From the NCBI GenBank assembly GCA_959604475.1, contig CAUHBX010000088.1, positions 1-5,397 on the forward strand: 5,397 nt of DNA, written 5' to 3'. The translations under genes were made by a program, and so were the position numbers. Below, in pieces: positions 1-5,397 of the stretch. Source of the stretch: an uncultured Eubacteriales bacterium. GTDB lineage: Bacteria > Bacillota > Clostridia > Lachnospirales > Anaerotignaceae. The first letter of the stretch is position 1. The number at the start of each line of letters is the position of its first letter. The notes beneath the pieces are model-generated. The model saw only the letters and a list, made by a program, of their open reading frames with translations. It was not told the DNA's origin and made no database searches.

Positions 1-641
1 CTGATGAAAGCTATGTCGTAAAAATAAACGATACAGCCGTTTCGAGGGAGGAATTTAACATATATCTCTACGAAACACAAAAAAGCTTTGAGGCCCTCGG
101 AGGGGAAGACATTTGGGAGACAGATTTTGACGGAAGGTCGGCCGAAAGCGTTGCCAAGGACAATACGCTTTCTACTGTAACCCTTGTAAAGCTGGCGGAG
201 GAAAGGGCTGACAAAAACGGTATATCTCTTGATGATTCTGAAAAGGAAGACGCGCATACAGAGGCGGAAGCAATGTACGATGAGCTTACTGACAGTGAAA
301 GGGAGGCAATCGGCGCTGATAAAGAGCTTTATTATGAGGTTATGCTGGAAAATTTCCTGTACAATAAGGTATATGCTGATACTGTTAAGGATTACACCGT
401 AAGCGACGAGGATTTTGAAGGCTACTACAGCTCGAACATGGAGGAGCTTAGGAATCAGTACAGGGAAAACGTAAGTAAGGATGAGCCGGTTAACGAGGCC
501 GCAGTAAAGGATTACAGCAGAAGTAATTTTGAGACGTATATGGAGCAGCTGTATTTTTCCAAGGAATACGAAAAATGGGAAAGTTCGACGACAATTGAGA
601 AAAATAGTGAAGTCTGGAATACAATAACACTCATAAGATAG
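1..641 (+). CDS. SurA/PrsA-like exported foldase or chaperone, C-terminal part, no PPIase domain seen (5' truncated)
   Basis: The reading frame is open from base 3 to the TAG at 639-641, giving 212 residues; the true start lies left of the window, so the signal peptide or lipobox cannot be seen. The visible part opens with VVKINDTAVSREEF, the usual beginning of a SurA_N-type chaperone domain ('VNG..I...EF'). A long, charged, helical stretch follows. It ends with a segment like the C-terminal helix and strand of clostridial SurA/PrsA-like proteins (KEYEKWESSTTIEKN, then SEVWNTI). In PrsA and SurA a parvulin rotamase domain lies between these parts. Here only about 50 residues separate YTVSDEDFEGYY from the end region, too few for a roughly 90-residue parvulin fold. 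By family knowledge it would help fold proteins outside the membrane. The ATG at position 273 is an internal methionine with no ribosome binding site, not the start. The family call is moderately sure; substrate and partner are unknown. Confidence 0.6.
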   Translation, partial: DESYVVKINDTAVSREEFNIYLYETQKSFEALGGEDIWETDFDGRSAESVAKDNTLSTVTLVKLAEERADKNGISLDDSEKEDAHTEAEAMYDELTDSEREAIGADKELYYEVMLENFLYNKVYADTVKDYTVSDEDFEGYYSSNMEELRNQYRENVSKDEPVNEAAVKDYSRSNFETYMEQLYFSKEYEKWESSTTIEKNSEVWNTITLIR

Positions 642-643
642 AT

Positions 644-718
644 AAAAGCAGGGGACATATCTTGACTCTTTTACTGAGGTAATGTAAAATTAGTTAGGGA
701 TATATAACCCCTGTTTTT
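644..718 (+). terminator. possible long-loop terminator of the foldase gene
   Basis: AAAAGCAGGGG (644-654), three bases after the foldase stop, can pair along its whole length with CCCCTGTTTTT (708-718), with one G-U pair, and the right arm merges into a run of six T (714-719). The shape is that of a bidirectional-type terminator (A-run, GC core, T-run), but the loop is 53 nt, long for an intrinsic terminator. A weaker local alternative is AGGG (696-699) pairing with CCCT (709-712), followed by the same T-run. Either could end foldase transcription before ferritin. Termination is inferred. Confidence 0.4.
662..690 (+). promoter_or_regulatory. SigA-type promoter of the ferritin gene
   Basis: The -35 is TTGACT (662-667) and the -10 is TAAAAT (685-690), with a 17-bp spacer. 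Transcription would start near 696-698, giving a leader of about 50 nt before the ferritin ATG. The promoter lies wholly inside the loop of the terminator-like stem at 644-718, so its transcripts would lack the left arm. No clear Fur or PerR operator was recognised around it. Confidence 0.7.
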
Positions 719-745
719 TAAATGTGTTTACGGAGGTAATAAAAT

Positions 746-1255
746 ATGGAAAAAGAAGTAGCAAAATTATTAAACGAACAGATAAATAAAGAATTTTATT
801 CTGCTTACCTATATCTTGCAATAGCTAATTTTTATACTGAGAAGGGATTAGACGGATTTGCTAATTGGTATGAAATACAGGCGAAAGAGGAGCAGGACCA
901 TGCAATGCTTATGTACAAGTATTTGCATAACAATGATGTTACGGTAACTTTTGAAGCAGTTGATAAACCTGAAACAAGCTTTACAACGCTTATGGACCCG
1001 CTTGTAGCCGGTCTTGAGCATGAGCGTTACGTAACTTCATTGATAAATAATATTTATTCGGAGGCCCAAAAGGCAAATGATTTCCGCACCGTACAGTTTT
1101 TAGACTGGTTTGTAAAGGAGCAGGGAGAGGAAGAAAAGAACTCCAGCGACCTTATTACAAAAATGAAATTATTTGGTGACGACGCCAGAAGCCTTTATAT
1201 GCTCAACAGCGAACTGATGAGCAGGGTATATACTGCTCCATCCCTTGTAATTTAA
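746..1255 (+). CDS. ftnA: non-heme bacterial ferritin (FtnA-type)
   Basis: This 169-residue protein has the usual length and pattern of prokaryotic ferritin, a four-helix subunit that assembles into a 24-mer shell in the cytoplasm, oxidises Fe(II) and stores it as ferric mineral. The diiron ferroxidase ligands are all present, aligned to E. coli FtnA with an offset of one: E16, E49, H52, E93, Q126 and E129, plus the conserved Y23. The acidic third-site (site C) residues E48, E125 and E128 are also there. The heme-ligating methionine of bacterioferritin is not evident at its usual place, so a non-heme ferritin is preferred. The start is set by GGAGGT (732-737), 8 nt before ATG. The gene has its own promoter (662-690) and terminator (1266-1301), so it is probably monocistronic. 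In an anaerobe it would buffer iron and limit oxidative damage during air exposure. Nothing is truncated. Confidence 0.96.
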   Translation: MEKEVAKLLNEQINKEFYSAYLYLAIANFYTEKGLDGFANWYEIQAKEEQDHAMLMYKYLHNNDVTVTFEAVDKPETSFTTLMDPLVAGLEHERYVTSLINNIYSEAQKANDFRTVQFLDWFVKEQGEEEKNSSDLITKMKLFGDDARSLYMLNSELMSRVYTAPSLVI

Positions 1256-1265
1256 GGCTGTTTGG

Positions 1266-1301
1266 GAAGCTTCAGCACACTATGTGCCGAAGCTTCTTTT
1301 T
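1266..1301 (+). terminator. Rho-independent terminator after ferritin
   Basis: GAAGCTTC (1266-1273) pairs perfectly with GAAGCTTC (1289-1296). After one A-C mismatch, GCACA (1275-1279) pairs with TGTGC (1283-1287) around a CTA loop. TTTTT (1297-1301) then TATTT follows directly. It begins 10 nt after the ferritin stop and closes that unit. Confidence 0.9.
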
Positions 1302-1302
1302 A

Positions 1303-1331
1303 TTTACAGAAAAATCAATTTAATGTATGAT
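1303..1331 (+). promoter_or_regulatory. SigA-type promoter of the aldo/keto reductase gene
   Basis: The -35 is TTTACA (1303-1308) and the -10 is TATGAT (1326-1331), with a 17-bp spacer and a TG just before the -10. It starts within the T-rich tail of the ferritin terminator, so the two units are packed back to back. Two TATAAA hexamers at 1331-1336 and 1337-1342 are alternative -10s but lack a -35 at proper spacing. The start point would be about 1337-1339, leaving a leader of roughly 25 nt. Confidence 0.65.
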
Positions 1332-1363
1332 ATAAATATAAAATTTTAAGGAGGATTAGCTAA

Positions 1364-2491
1364 ATGCAGTACAGAGAATACGGAAAAACAGGCGTGAAGG
1401 TATCGCCTATAGGATTTGGCATGATGAGGCTGCCTGCAGACGGAGAAGGAAATGTTGATGAGGCAAGGGCGGTAAGTATGCTTAGGGCAGCTATTGATAA
1501 CGGACTTAATTATGTTGATACCGCCTTTAATTACCATAACGGAAACAGTGAAAAAATAACAGGAAAGGCTCTTTTGGACGGCTACCGTGAAAGGGTATTC
1601 CTTGCTACAAAGGCGCCGGCTTGGATGTTTAAAAGCGGAGATGATTTTGATACAATACTTGATAAACAGCTTTCAAGGCTTCAGACAGACCATATTGATT
1701 TTTATCTGCTCCATGCTATGAACGCAATCGCGTTTGAAAAAAAGGTTCTCAGATATGGCGTTATGGAAAGGCTTGAGGCTGCAAAAGCTGCAGGAAAAAT
1801 AAAGTATATAGGTTTTTCATTCCATGATAAGCTGGATGTATTTAAGAACATCTGCGACAGCTATAATTGGGACTTCTGCCAGATTCAGCTTAACTATCTT
1901 GATACAAAATATCAGGCGGGAATTGAGGGGCTTAAGTATGCTGCCGCCAAGGGCATGGGAGTAGCGATTATGGAGCCCTTAAGAGGAGGATTTTTGGCTG
2001 ATGTTCCTGGACCTGTCAAAAAGCTTTTTGAAGGGACAGGGAAAACACCGGTAGAGTGGGGTTTGGATTATCTCTGGAATATGCCTGAGGTTTCTGTAGT
2101 ACTCAGCGGTATGAGCAATGAGGAGCAGATTGAGCAGAATTTAAAATATGCGGCGCGTTCCTCGGCGGGCATGCTTGAAGGTGAAGGACTCAAAATCATT
2201 GAAAAGGCACAGAAGATATTTGCAGGATACGATACAATTCCATGCACGGGCTGTTCATACTGCCTGCCGTGCCCTAAGGGAGTCGGAATTCCATATAACT
2301 TCCTCGTTTACAACAATTATAAGACAGACGGCAGCTTCGAGTATGAAAAGGCAAGATATAATGAGTGGGTGCCGATGTTCGGCCAAAAGGCGTCAGCCTG
2401 TGTTGCGTGCCGCAAGTGTGAGGAAATCTGTCCGCAGCATATAAGCATAGCCGATAAGCTTAAGACTGTTGCAGGGACTTTTGAAAAATAA
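1364..2491 (+). CDS. aldo/keto reductase with C-terminal 2[4Fe-4S] ferredoxin domain
   Basis: This 375-residue protein is of the COG1453 type: an aldo/keto reductase TIM barrel (about 1-275) fused to a ferredoxin domain (about 285-375). The AKR catalytic tetrad is intact: D52, Y57, K83 and H117, with H117 in YLLHAMNA. The C-terminal cofactor loop pattern SGMSNEEQIEQNL lies at 248-260. Two cysteine sets are visible, C294-x2-C297-x2-C300-x2-C303-P and C346-x2-C349-x2-C352-x3-C356-P, as needed for two [4Fe-4S] clusters. No signal peptide is seen, so it is cytoplasmic. The barrel would bind NAD(P)H and reduce a carbonyl, while the clusters would exchange electrons with a ferredoxin-like partner; the physiological substrate is unknown for most of this family. 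AAGGAGG (1348-1354), 9 nt before ATG, fixes the start. It has its own promoter and no co-transcribed neighbour. I saw no clear terminator after it. Confidence 0.93.
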   Translation: MQYREYGKTGVKVSPIGFGMMRLPADGEGNVDEARAVSMLRAAIDNGLNYVDTAFNYHNGNSEKITGKALLDGYRERVFLATKAPAWMFKSGDDFDTILDKQLSRLQTDHIDFYLLHAMNAIAFEKKVLRYGVMERLEAAKAAGKIKYIGFSFHDKLDVFKNICDSYNWDFCQIQLNYLDTKYQAGIEGLKYAAAKGMGVAIMEPLRGGFLADVPGPVKKLFEGTGKTPVEWGLDYLWNMPEVSVVLSGMSNEEQIEQNLKYAARSSAGMLEGEGLKIIEKAQKIFAGYDTIPCTGCSYCLPCPKGVGIPYNFLVYNNYKTDGSFEYEKARYNEWVPMFGQKASACVACRKCEEICPQHISIADKLKTVAGTFEK

Positions 2492-2566
2492 TACAATATT
2501 AATTTTCTTAGTCTAAATCAGACAAAATTTCATATTATGGTGAAAATCTATCAGTAGTATTTATAA

Positions 2567-2596
2567 TTGACTTTATTTGTTAAATTAGATTATAAT
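2567..2596 (+). promoter_or_regulatory. SigA-type promoter of the BMP transporter operon
   Basis: The -35 is TTGACT (2567-2572) and the -10 is a perfect TATAAT (2591-2596), with an 18-bp spacer. The start should fall near 2602-2604, giving a leader of about 92 nt before the lipoprotein ATG at 2696. The upstream part (2492-2566) is AT-rich with no gene; its only notable structure is a weak GTCT/AGAC hairpin (2511-2523). An imperfect palindrome at 2592-2611 covers the -10 and start point and could be an operator. Confidence 0.75.
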
Positions 2597-2618
2597 ATAT
2601 GTATAAATTATGAAGAAG

Positions 2619-2645
2619 ATATAATGCCGTTAAAGCGGATTATAT
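2619..2645 (+). other. 5' leader hairpin upstream of the BMP lipoprotein
   Basis: ATATAAT (2619-2625) pairs with ATTATAT (2639-2645). After a bulged G2626, CCG (2627-2629) pairs with CGG (2636-2638) around the loop TTAAAG. It lies about 15 nt after the predicted transcription start and about 38 nt before the ribosome binding site, with no T-run, so it is not a terminator. The purine-rich stretch from 2650 to the ribosome binding site is predicted unstructured. It could stabilise the mRNA; I do not recognise a known riboswitch. Confidence 0.35.
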
Positions 2646-2695
2646 AGGCAACAGAAGAGGAAAATGTAGGAAAAGAAGATTTAGGAGGATTAAGA

Positions 2696-3925
2696 ATGAA
2701 AAAGTTTTTAGCAGTTCTTTTATCTGCCGTAATGATTCTCGGTGTGGCTGGCTGCGGTAATTCTTCATCAAAAACTGAAGAACCCGCTGATAAGGAAAAC
2801 ACAGAAAACACAGAATCGACGGGTATTGCGGCAAGCGACATCAAGGTTGGCTTCATCTACATAGGTGATGAAAACGAAGGCTATACATATGCTCATTATG
2901 TTGGCGCACAGGAAATGAAGGAAGCTCTTGGACTTACTGACGAACAGCTTATTTTCAAGTGGAACATCCCGGAAAATGAAGCATGTTATGATGCCGCTGT
3001 AGACCTTGCTGAGCAGGGCTGTGACATCATCTTCGCTAACAGCTTTGGCTTTGAGGACTACGTACTTCAGGCAGCAGAGGAATATCCTGACATTCAGTTC
3101 TGCCATGCTACAGGATATCAGGCTGCAACAAGCGGTCTTGCCAATGTTCACAACTACTTTGCAAATATCTATGAAGCCCGTTATGTTGCGGGTGTTGTTG
3201 CCGGTATGAAGCTTGCAGAGCTCTACGGTGCTGACACAGACGCTAAAATCGGTTATGTAGGCGCTTACTCATATGCAGAGGTTAAATCTGGCTATACAGC
3301 TTACTTCCTCGGCGTAAGATCAATCTGCCCTAATGTAACAATGGAAGTTAAATACACAGGCTCATGGGCTGACCAGGCTCTTGAAAAAGAAACAGCTGAG
3401 GCTCTTATTGCCAACGGCTGCGTACTTATCAGCCAGCACGCCGATACAACAGGCGCTGCTACAGCTTGCGAAGCTGCGGGCGTATGCGACGTTGGATATA
3501 ACGTATCCATGATTGAGGCTGCCCCCAATTACGCGCTTACATCATCAACAATAAACTGGGGCTCTTATGTAACATATGCTGTTGACTGCATGCTTAAGGG
3601 AGAAGCAATCCCTGTTGACTGGTGCCACGGCCATGCTGACAACGCTGTTTACCTTACAGAGCTTAACACTGTTGCTATTGCTGAGGGTACAGAGGAAAAG
3701 GTTGACGAAGTTTGGGCTGCTATTGACGACGGTTCTCTGAAAGTATTTGATACTTCAAAATGGACTGTTGGCGGTGAAACAATCACATCTACAAAAGACC
3801 TTGAAGGTTTTAACGGAAACGAGTATATCAGTCCTGACGGATACTTTATGGAATCCGAACTTGGTTCGGCTCCTGCTTTCACATTCGTTATTGACGGTAT
3901 AACAGAGCTCAATACAGTATATTAA
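2696..3925 (+). CDS. BMP-family substrate-binding lipoprotein of an ABC importer (nucleoside-type)
   Basis: This 409-residue protein starts with a lipoprotein signal: MKK, a hydrophobic stretch 4-18 and the lipobox VAGC with lipidated C20. A flexible, acidic linker (21-47) contains the repeat ENT-ENT-EST. The rest fits the BMP family (PnrA/BmpA, B. subtilis NupN): VGFIYIGDENEGYTYAH at 51-67, YEARYVAGVVAGM at 159-171, KIGYVGAYSYAEVKSGY from 184, SQHADTTG from 246 and GYN at 267-269. Known members bind purine or other nucleosides outside the membrane and pass them to a permease; the exact ligand cannot be read here. The position usually occupied by tryptophan in the family's 'GWTYAH' is Y63. 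The start is set by AGGAGG (2683-2688), 7 nt before ATG. The mature part holds nine cysteines besides C20, unusual for an exported protein and fitting an anaerobe. The ATPase gene follows 92 nt downstream past a strong hairpin. Confidence 0.92.
   Translation: MKKFLAVLLSAVMILGVAGCGNSSSKTEEPADKENTENTESTGIAASDIKVGFIYIGDENEGYTYAHYVGAQEMKEALGLTDEQLIFKWNIPENEACYDAAVDLAEQGCDIIFANSFGFEDYVLQAAEEYPDIQFCHATGYQAATSGLANVHNYFANIYEARYVAGVVAGMKLAELYGADTDAKIGYVGAYSYAEVKSGYTAYFLGVRSICPNVTMEVKYTGSWADQALEKETAEALIANGCVLISQHADTTGAATACEAAGVCDVGYNVSMIEAAPNYALTSSTINWGSYVTYAVDCMLKGEAIPVDWCHGHADNAVYLTELNTVAIAEGTEEKVDEVWAAIDDGSLKVFDTSKWTVGGETITSTKDLEGFNGNEYISPDGYFMESELGSAPAFTFVIDGITELNTVY
2795..2812 (+). repeat. 9-bp tandem repeat in the lipoprotein linker
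   Basis: GAAAACACA occurs twice in direct succession (2795-2803 and 2804-2812), followed by a degenerate third copy beginning GAATC. In frame it encodes ENT-ENT-EST in the spacer between the lipidated cysteine and the binding domain. The unit is a multiple of three, so copy changes would only alter tether length. Confidence 0.7.
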
Positions 3926-3941
3926 TAGATTTTAAAATTCA

Positions 3942-3988
3942 GGGCAGGGTGGCCTAAACCAAATCGGGCAGCCCTGCCCTTATTCCGT
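3942..3988 (+). terminator. intercistronic hairpin, likely partial terminator or mRNA stabiliser
   Basis: The left arm 3942-3955 and right arm 3966-3979 form a 14-position stem around a 10-nt loop. It has eight perfect GC-rich pairs (GGGCAGGG with CCCTGCCC), then a T-G pair, one G-A mismatch, three pairs and a closing T-G. It begins 16 nt after the lipoprotein stop. The following TTATTCCGTTTT is a broken T-run, so termination should be incomplete. Such hairpins after binding-protein genes commonly protect the upstream message and lower downstream expression. That role is inferred here. Confidence 0.65.
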
Positions 3989-4004
3989 TTTAAAGAGCAA
4001 AGAG

Positions 4005-4010
4005 AGGGGG
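4005..4010 (+). promoter_or_regulatory. ribosome binding site that decides the TTG start of the ABC ATPase
   Basis: AGGGGG (4005-4010) lies 7 nt before TTG 4018. The frame has a stop at 3991-3993 and no ATG or GTG between that stop and the conserved N-terminal motif IELKKISKYFG, so TTG 4018 is the only well-placed start. Confidence 0.75.
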
Positions 4011-4017
4011 CGCAGCA

Positions 4018-5397
4018 TTGGATAAGTCAAACGCGATAGAACTTAAAAAAATAAGCAAGTACTTTGGCGAGGTTATTGCTAATAAGGATATTTCGCTTGA
4101 AGTAAGGAAGGGGGAAATTCTTTCTCTTTTAGGCGAAAACGGAAGCGGAAAAACGACACTTATGAATATGCTTGCCGGAATTTATTTTCCTGATGAGGGA
4201 GAAATATTTGTTGACGGCAAAGAGGTTAAAATAACATGTCCGGCAGATGCCTTTGAGCTGGGCATAGGAATGATTCACCAGCATTTTAAACTGATTGAAA
4301 CCTTTACGGCGGCCGAGAATATAATTCTTGGACTTCCCGGTAAGGAAATTATAAAGATGAATGAGGTCATGGAAAAAATAAATGACCTTGTAAAAAAATA
4401 CGGCTTTGATTTGGACCCGGCAAAAAAGATATACAATATGTCGGTTTCAGAGAAGCAGACTGTTGAGATTGTAAAAATGCTCTACAGGGGGGCAAATATA
4501 CTTATTCTTGATGAACCTACGGCTGTCCTTACACCACAGGAAACGGACAGATTGTTTGAGGTTCTGCGCAACATGAGAAACGATGGGAAAGCAATTATTA
4601 TAATAACTCATAAACTGCATGAGGTGCTTTCTCTTTCCGACAGGGTTGCTGTACTAAGAAAGGGAGAGTACATCGGCACAGTACTGACAAAGGAAGCAAC
4701 GGAGCTTTCGCTTACCGAGATGATGGTAGGAGAGAAGGTAACCTTAGATATAGGAAGAAAAGAGCCGGTAAATCCGATAAAAAGGCTTGAAGTTAGAAAC
4801 CTCACATGTCTGGATAAAAATAAGTTTAAGACCCTTGACGATATATCCTTTGAAGCCTACGGGGGAGAAGTGCTTGGAATAGCCGGAATTGCGGGAAGCG
4901 GACAGAAGGAGCTTCTAGAGGCTGTTGCGGGACTTCAGATGATTGAAAAAGGCAGTATTACATACTATAACGAAAACGGCGAAGAGGAAGAGCTAATCGG
5001 AAAAACTCCTTTGGAAATAAGAAAGGCCGGGGTTGCCCTCTCTTTTGTCCCCGAGGACAGACTGGGAATGGGGCTTGTAGCCAATATGGATTTAACTGAC
5101 AATGTTATGCTCAGAAGCTATCTGGACGGAAAGGGCTCGTTTGTTAACAGAAAGGAACCCAAAAAGAAAACGGAAAAAATTGTTGACGAGCTTAAGGTTG
5201 TAACTCCTGGTTTATCAACGCCTATAAGGCGCCTTTCTGGAGGAAATGTTCAGAAGGTGCTTGTGGGGCGTGAGATTGAGAATGCACCATCAGTGCTGAT
5301 GACTGCCTATGCGGTCAGGGGACTTGACATTAATACGTCATATACCATTTATCACCTTATAAATGAGCAGAAGGAAAAGGGAGTTGCCGTTATTTAT
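4018..5397 (+). CDS. BMP-type ABC importer ATPase with two nucleotide-binding domains (3' truncated)
   Basis: The frame is open from TTG 4018 to the window edge, giving 460 residues of a family that usually has about 510. Two ABC domains are joined in one chain, as in NupO/YufO and sugar ATPases such as RbsA. Domain 1 (about 6-240) has Walker A GENGSGKTT (39-47), signature MSVSEKQ (141-147), Walker B LILDEPT (162-168) with catalytic E166, and H198. Domain 2 (from about 260) has a degenerate Walker A GIAGSGQKE (290-298, Q296 where lysine belongs), VPEDRLGMGL, signature LSGGN (406-410), and a degenerate Walker B region LMTAYAVRGLD (427-437). It would sit on the cytoplasmic face and power uptake of the solute bound by the upstream lipoprotein. 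Permease genes should follow outside the window. The TTG start and the hairpin before it suggest lower expression than the lipoprotein. Confidence 0.93.
   Translation, partial: MDKSNAIELKKISKYFGEVIANKDISLEVRKGEILSLLGENGSGKTTLMNMLAGIYFPDEGEIFVDGKEVKITCPADAFELGIGMIHQHFKLIETFTAAENIILGLPGKEIIKMNEVMEKINDLVKKYGFDLDPAKKIYNMSVSEKQTVEIVKMLYRGANILILDEPTAVLTPQETDRLFEVLRNMRNDGKAIIIITHKLHEVLSLSDRVAVLRKGEYIGTVLTKEATELSLTEMMVGEKVTLDIGRKEPVNPIKRLEVRNLTCLDKNKFKTLDDISFEAYGGEVLGIAGIAGSGQKELLEAVAGLQMIEKGSITYYNENGEEEELIGKTPLEIRKAGVALSFVPEDRLGMGLVANMDLTDNVMLRSYLDGKGSFVNRKEPKKKTEKIVDELKVVTPGLSTPIRRLSGGNVQKVLVGREIENAPSVLMTAYAVRGLDINTSYTIYHLINEQKEKGVAVIY

Noticed and set aside
273..641. A separate 122-residue gene starting at ATG 273
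   Set aside because: The same frame is open back to the window edge and carries the chaperone N-terminal motif; there is no ribosome binding site before 273.
1346..1537. Minus-strand reading frame over the start of the aldo/keto reductase
   Set aside because: It is antisense to a well-supported gene, lacks a recognisable family and a ribosome binding site, and looks like a shadow.
2148..2444. Alternative-frame protein rich in arginine within the aldo/keto reductase
   Set aside because: It overlaps the conserved ferredoxin domain in another frame and has no start signals.
746..2491. Ferritin plus Fe-S aldo/keto reductase as one iron-handling operon
   Set aside because: A strong terminator and a new promoter separate them, so co-transcription is not supported.
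2511..2523. GTCT-AAATC-AGAC hairpin as terminator of the aldo/keto reductase
   Set aside because: Only four base pairs, followed by AAAATTT rather than a T-run; too weak to call.
2600..2695. Purine riboswitch in the leader of the nucleoside-type transporter
   Set aside because: The conserved core of the purine aptamer (three-way junction with its two conserved loops) is not present.
2608..3151. Several minus-strand frames over the BMP leader and N-terminal half
   Set aside because: All are antisense to the lipoprotein; the sequences are low-complexity translations of its codons with no start signals.
3301..3912. Minus-strand frames within the C-terminal half of the BMP gene
   Set aside because: They mirror codon bias of the sense gene; no domain or ribosome binding site.
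4608..4805. Minus-strand serine-rich frame inside the ATPase gene
   Set aside because: Shadow of the conserved ATPase domain 1 end; no independent support.

Overview
The window looks like chromosomal DNA from an anaerobic, gut-type clostridium (Bacillota, most likely Lachnospiraceae or a close relative). This is inferred from several things: moderately AT-rich DNA, strong GGAGG-type ribosome binding sites, SigA-type promoters, a ferritin and an iron-sulfur aldo/keto reductase of clostridial type, and a BMP-family lipoprotein rich in cysteines. All five genes are on the + strand. No rRNA, tRNA, CRISPR array, insertion sequence or phage gene is visible.

Layout. (1) Positions 1-641 hold the 3' end of an exported SurA/PrsA-like foldase or chaperone whose visible part lacks the peptidyl-prolyl isomerase domain. 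(2) Positions 642-745 are a compact junction: a possible long-range terminator for the foldase gene, with the ferritin promoter inside its loop. (3) Positions 746-1255 encode a complete prokaryotic ferritin, closed by a strong Rho-independent terminator. (4) A fresh promoter follows that terminator and drives an aldo/keto reductase with a C-terminal two-cluster ferredoxin domain (1364-2491). (5) A 204-bp intergenic region carries a good SigA promoter and a 5' leader hairpin. (6) Positions 2696-3925 encode a BMP-family substrate-binding lipoprotein. After a stable intercistronic hairpin comes a double-domain ABC ATPase that starts at TTG (4018) and runs off the right edge.

Function. The last two genes are the start of a BMP-type (nucleoside-type) ABC importer operon: lipoprotein, then duplicated ATPase; by analogy with the family, two permease genes should follow outside the window. 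The hairpin between them probably lets the lipoprotein be made in excess over the ATPase. Ferritin and the Fe-S reductase are separate transcription units, linked only loosely by a shared dependence on iron.

I see no convincing undescribed system. The points most worth checking are the promoter nested inside a terminator-like stem upstream of ferritin, the strongly asymmetric ATP sites of the ABC protein, and the PPIase-less foldase.
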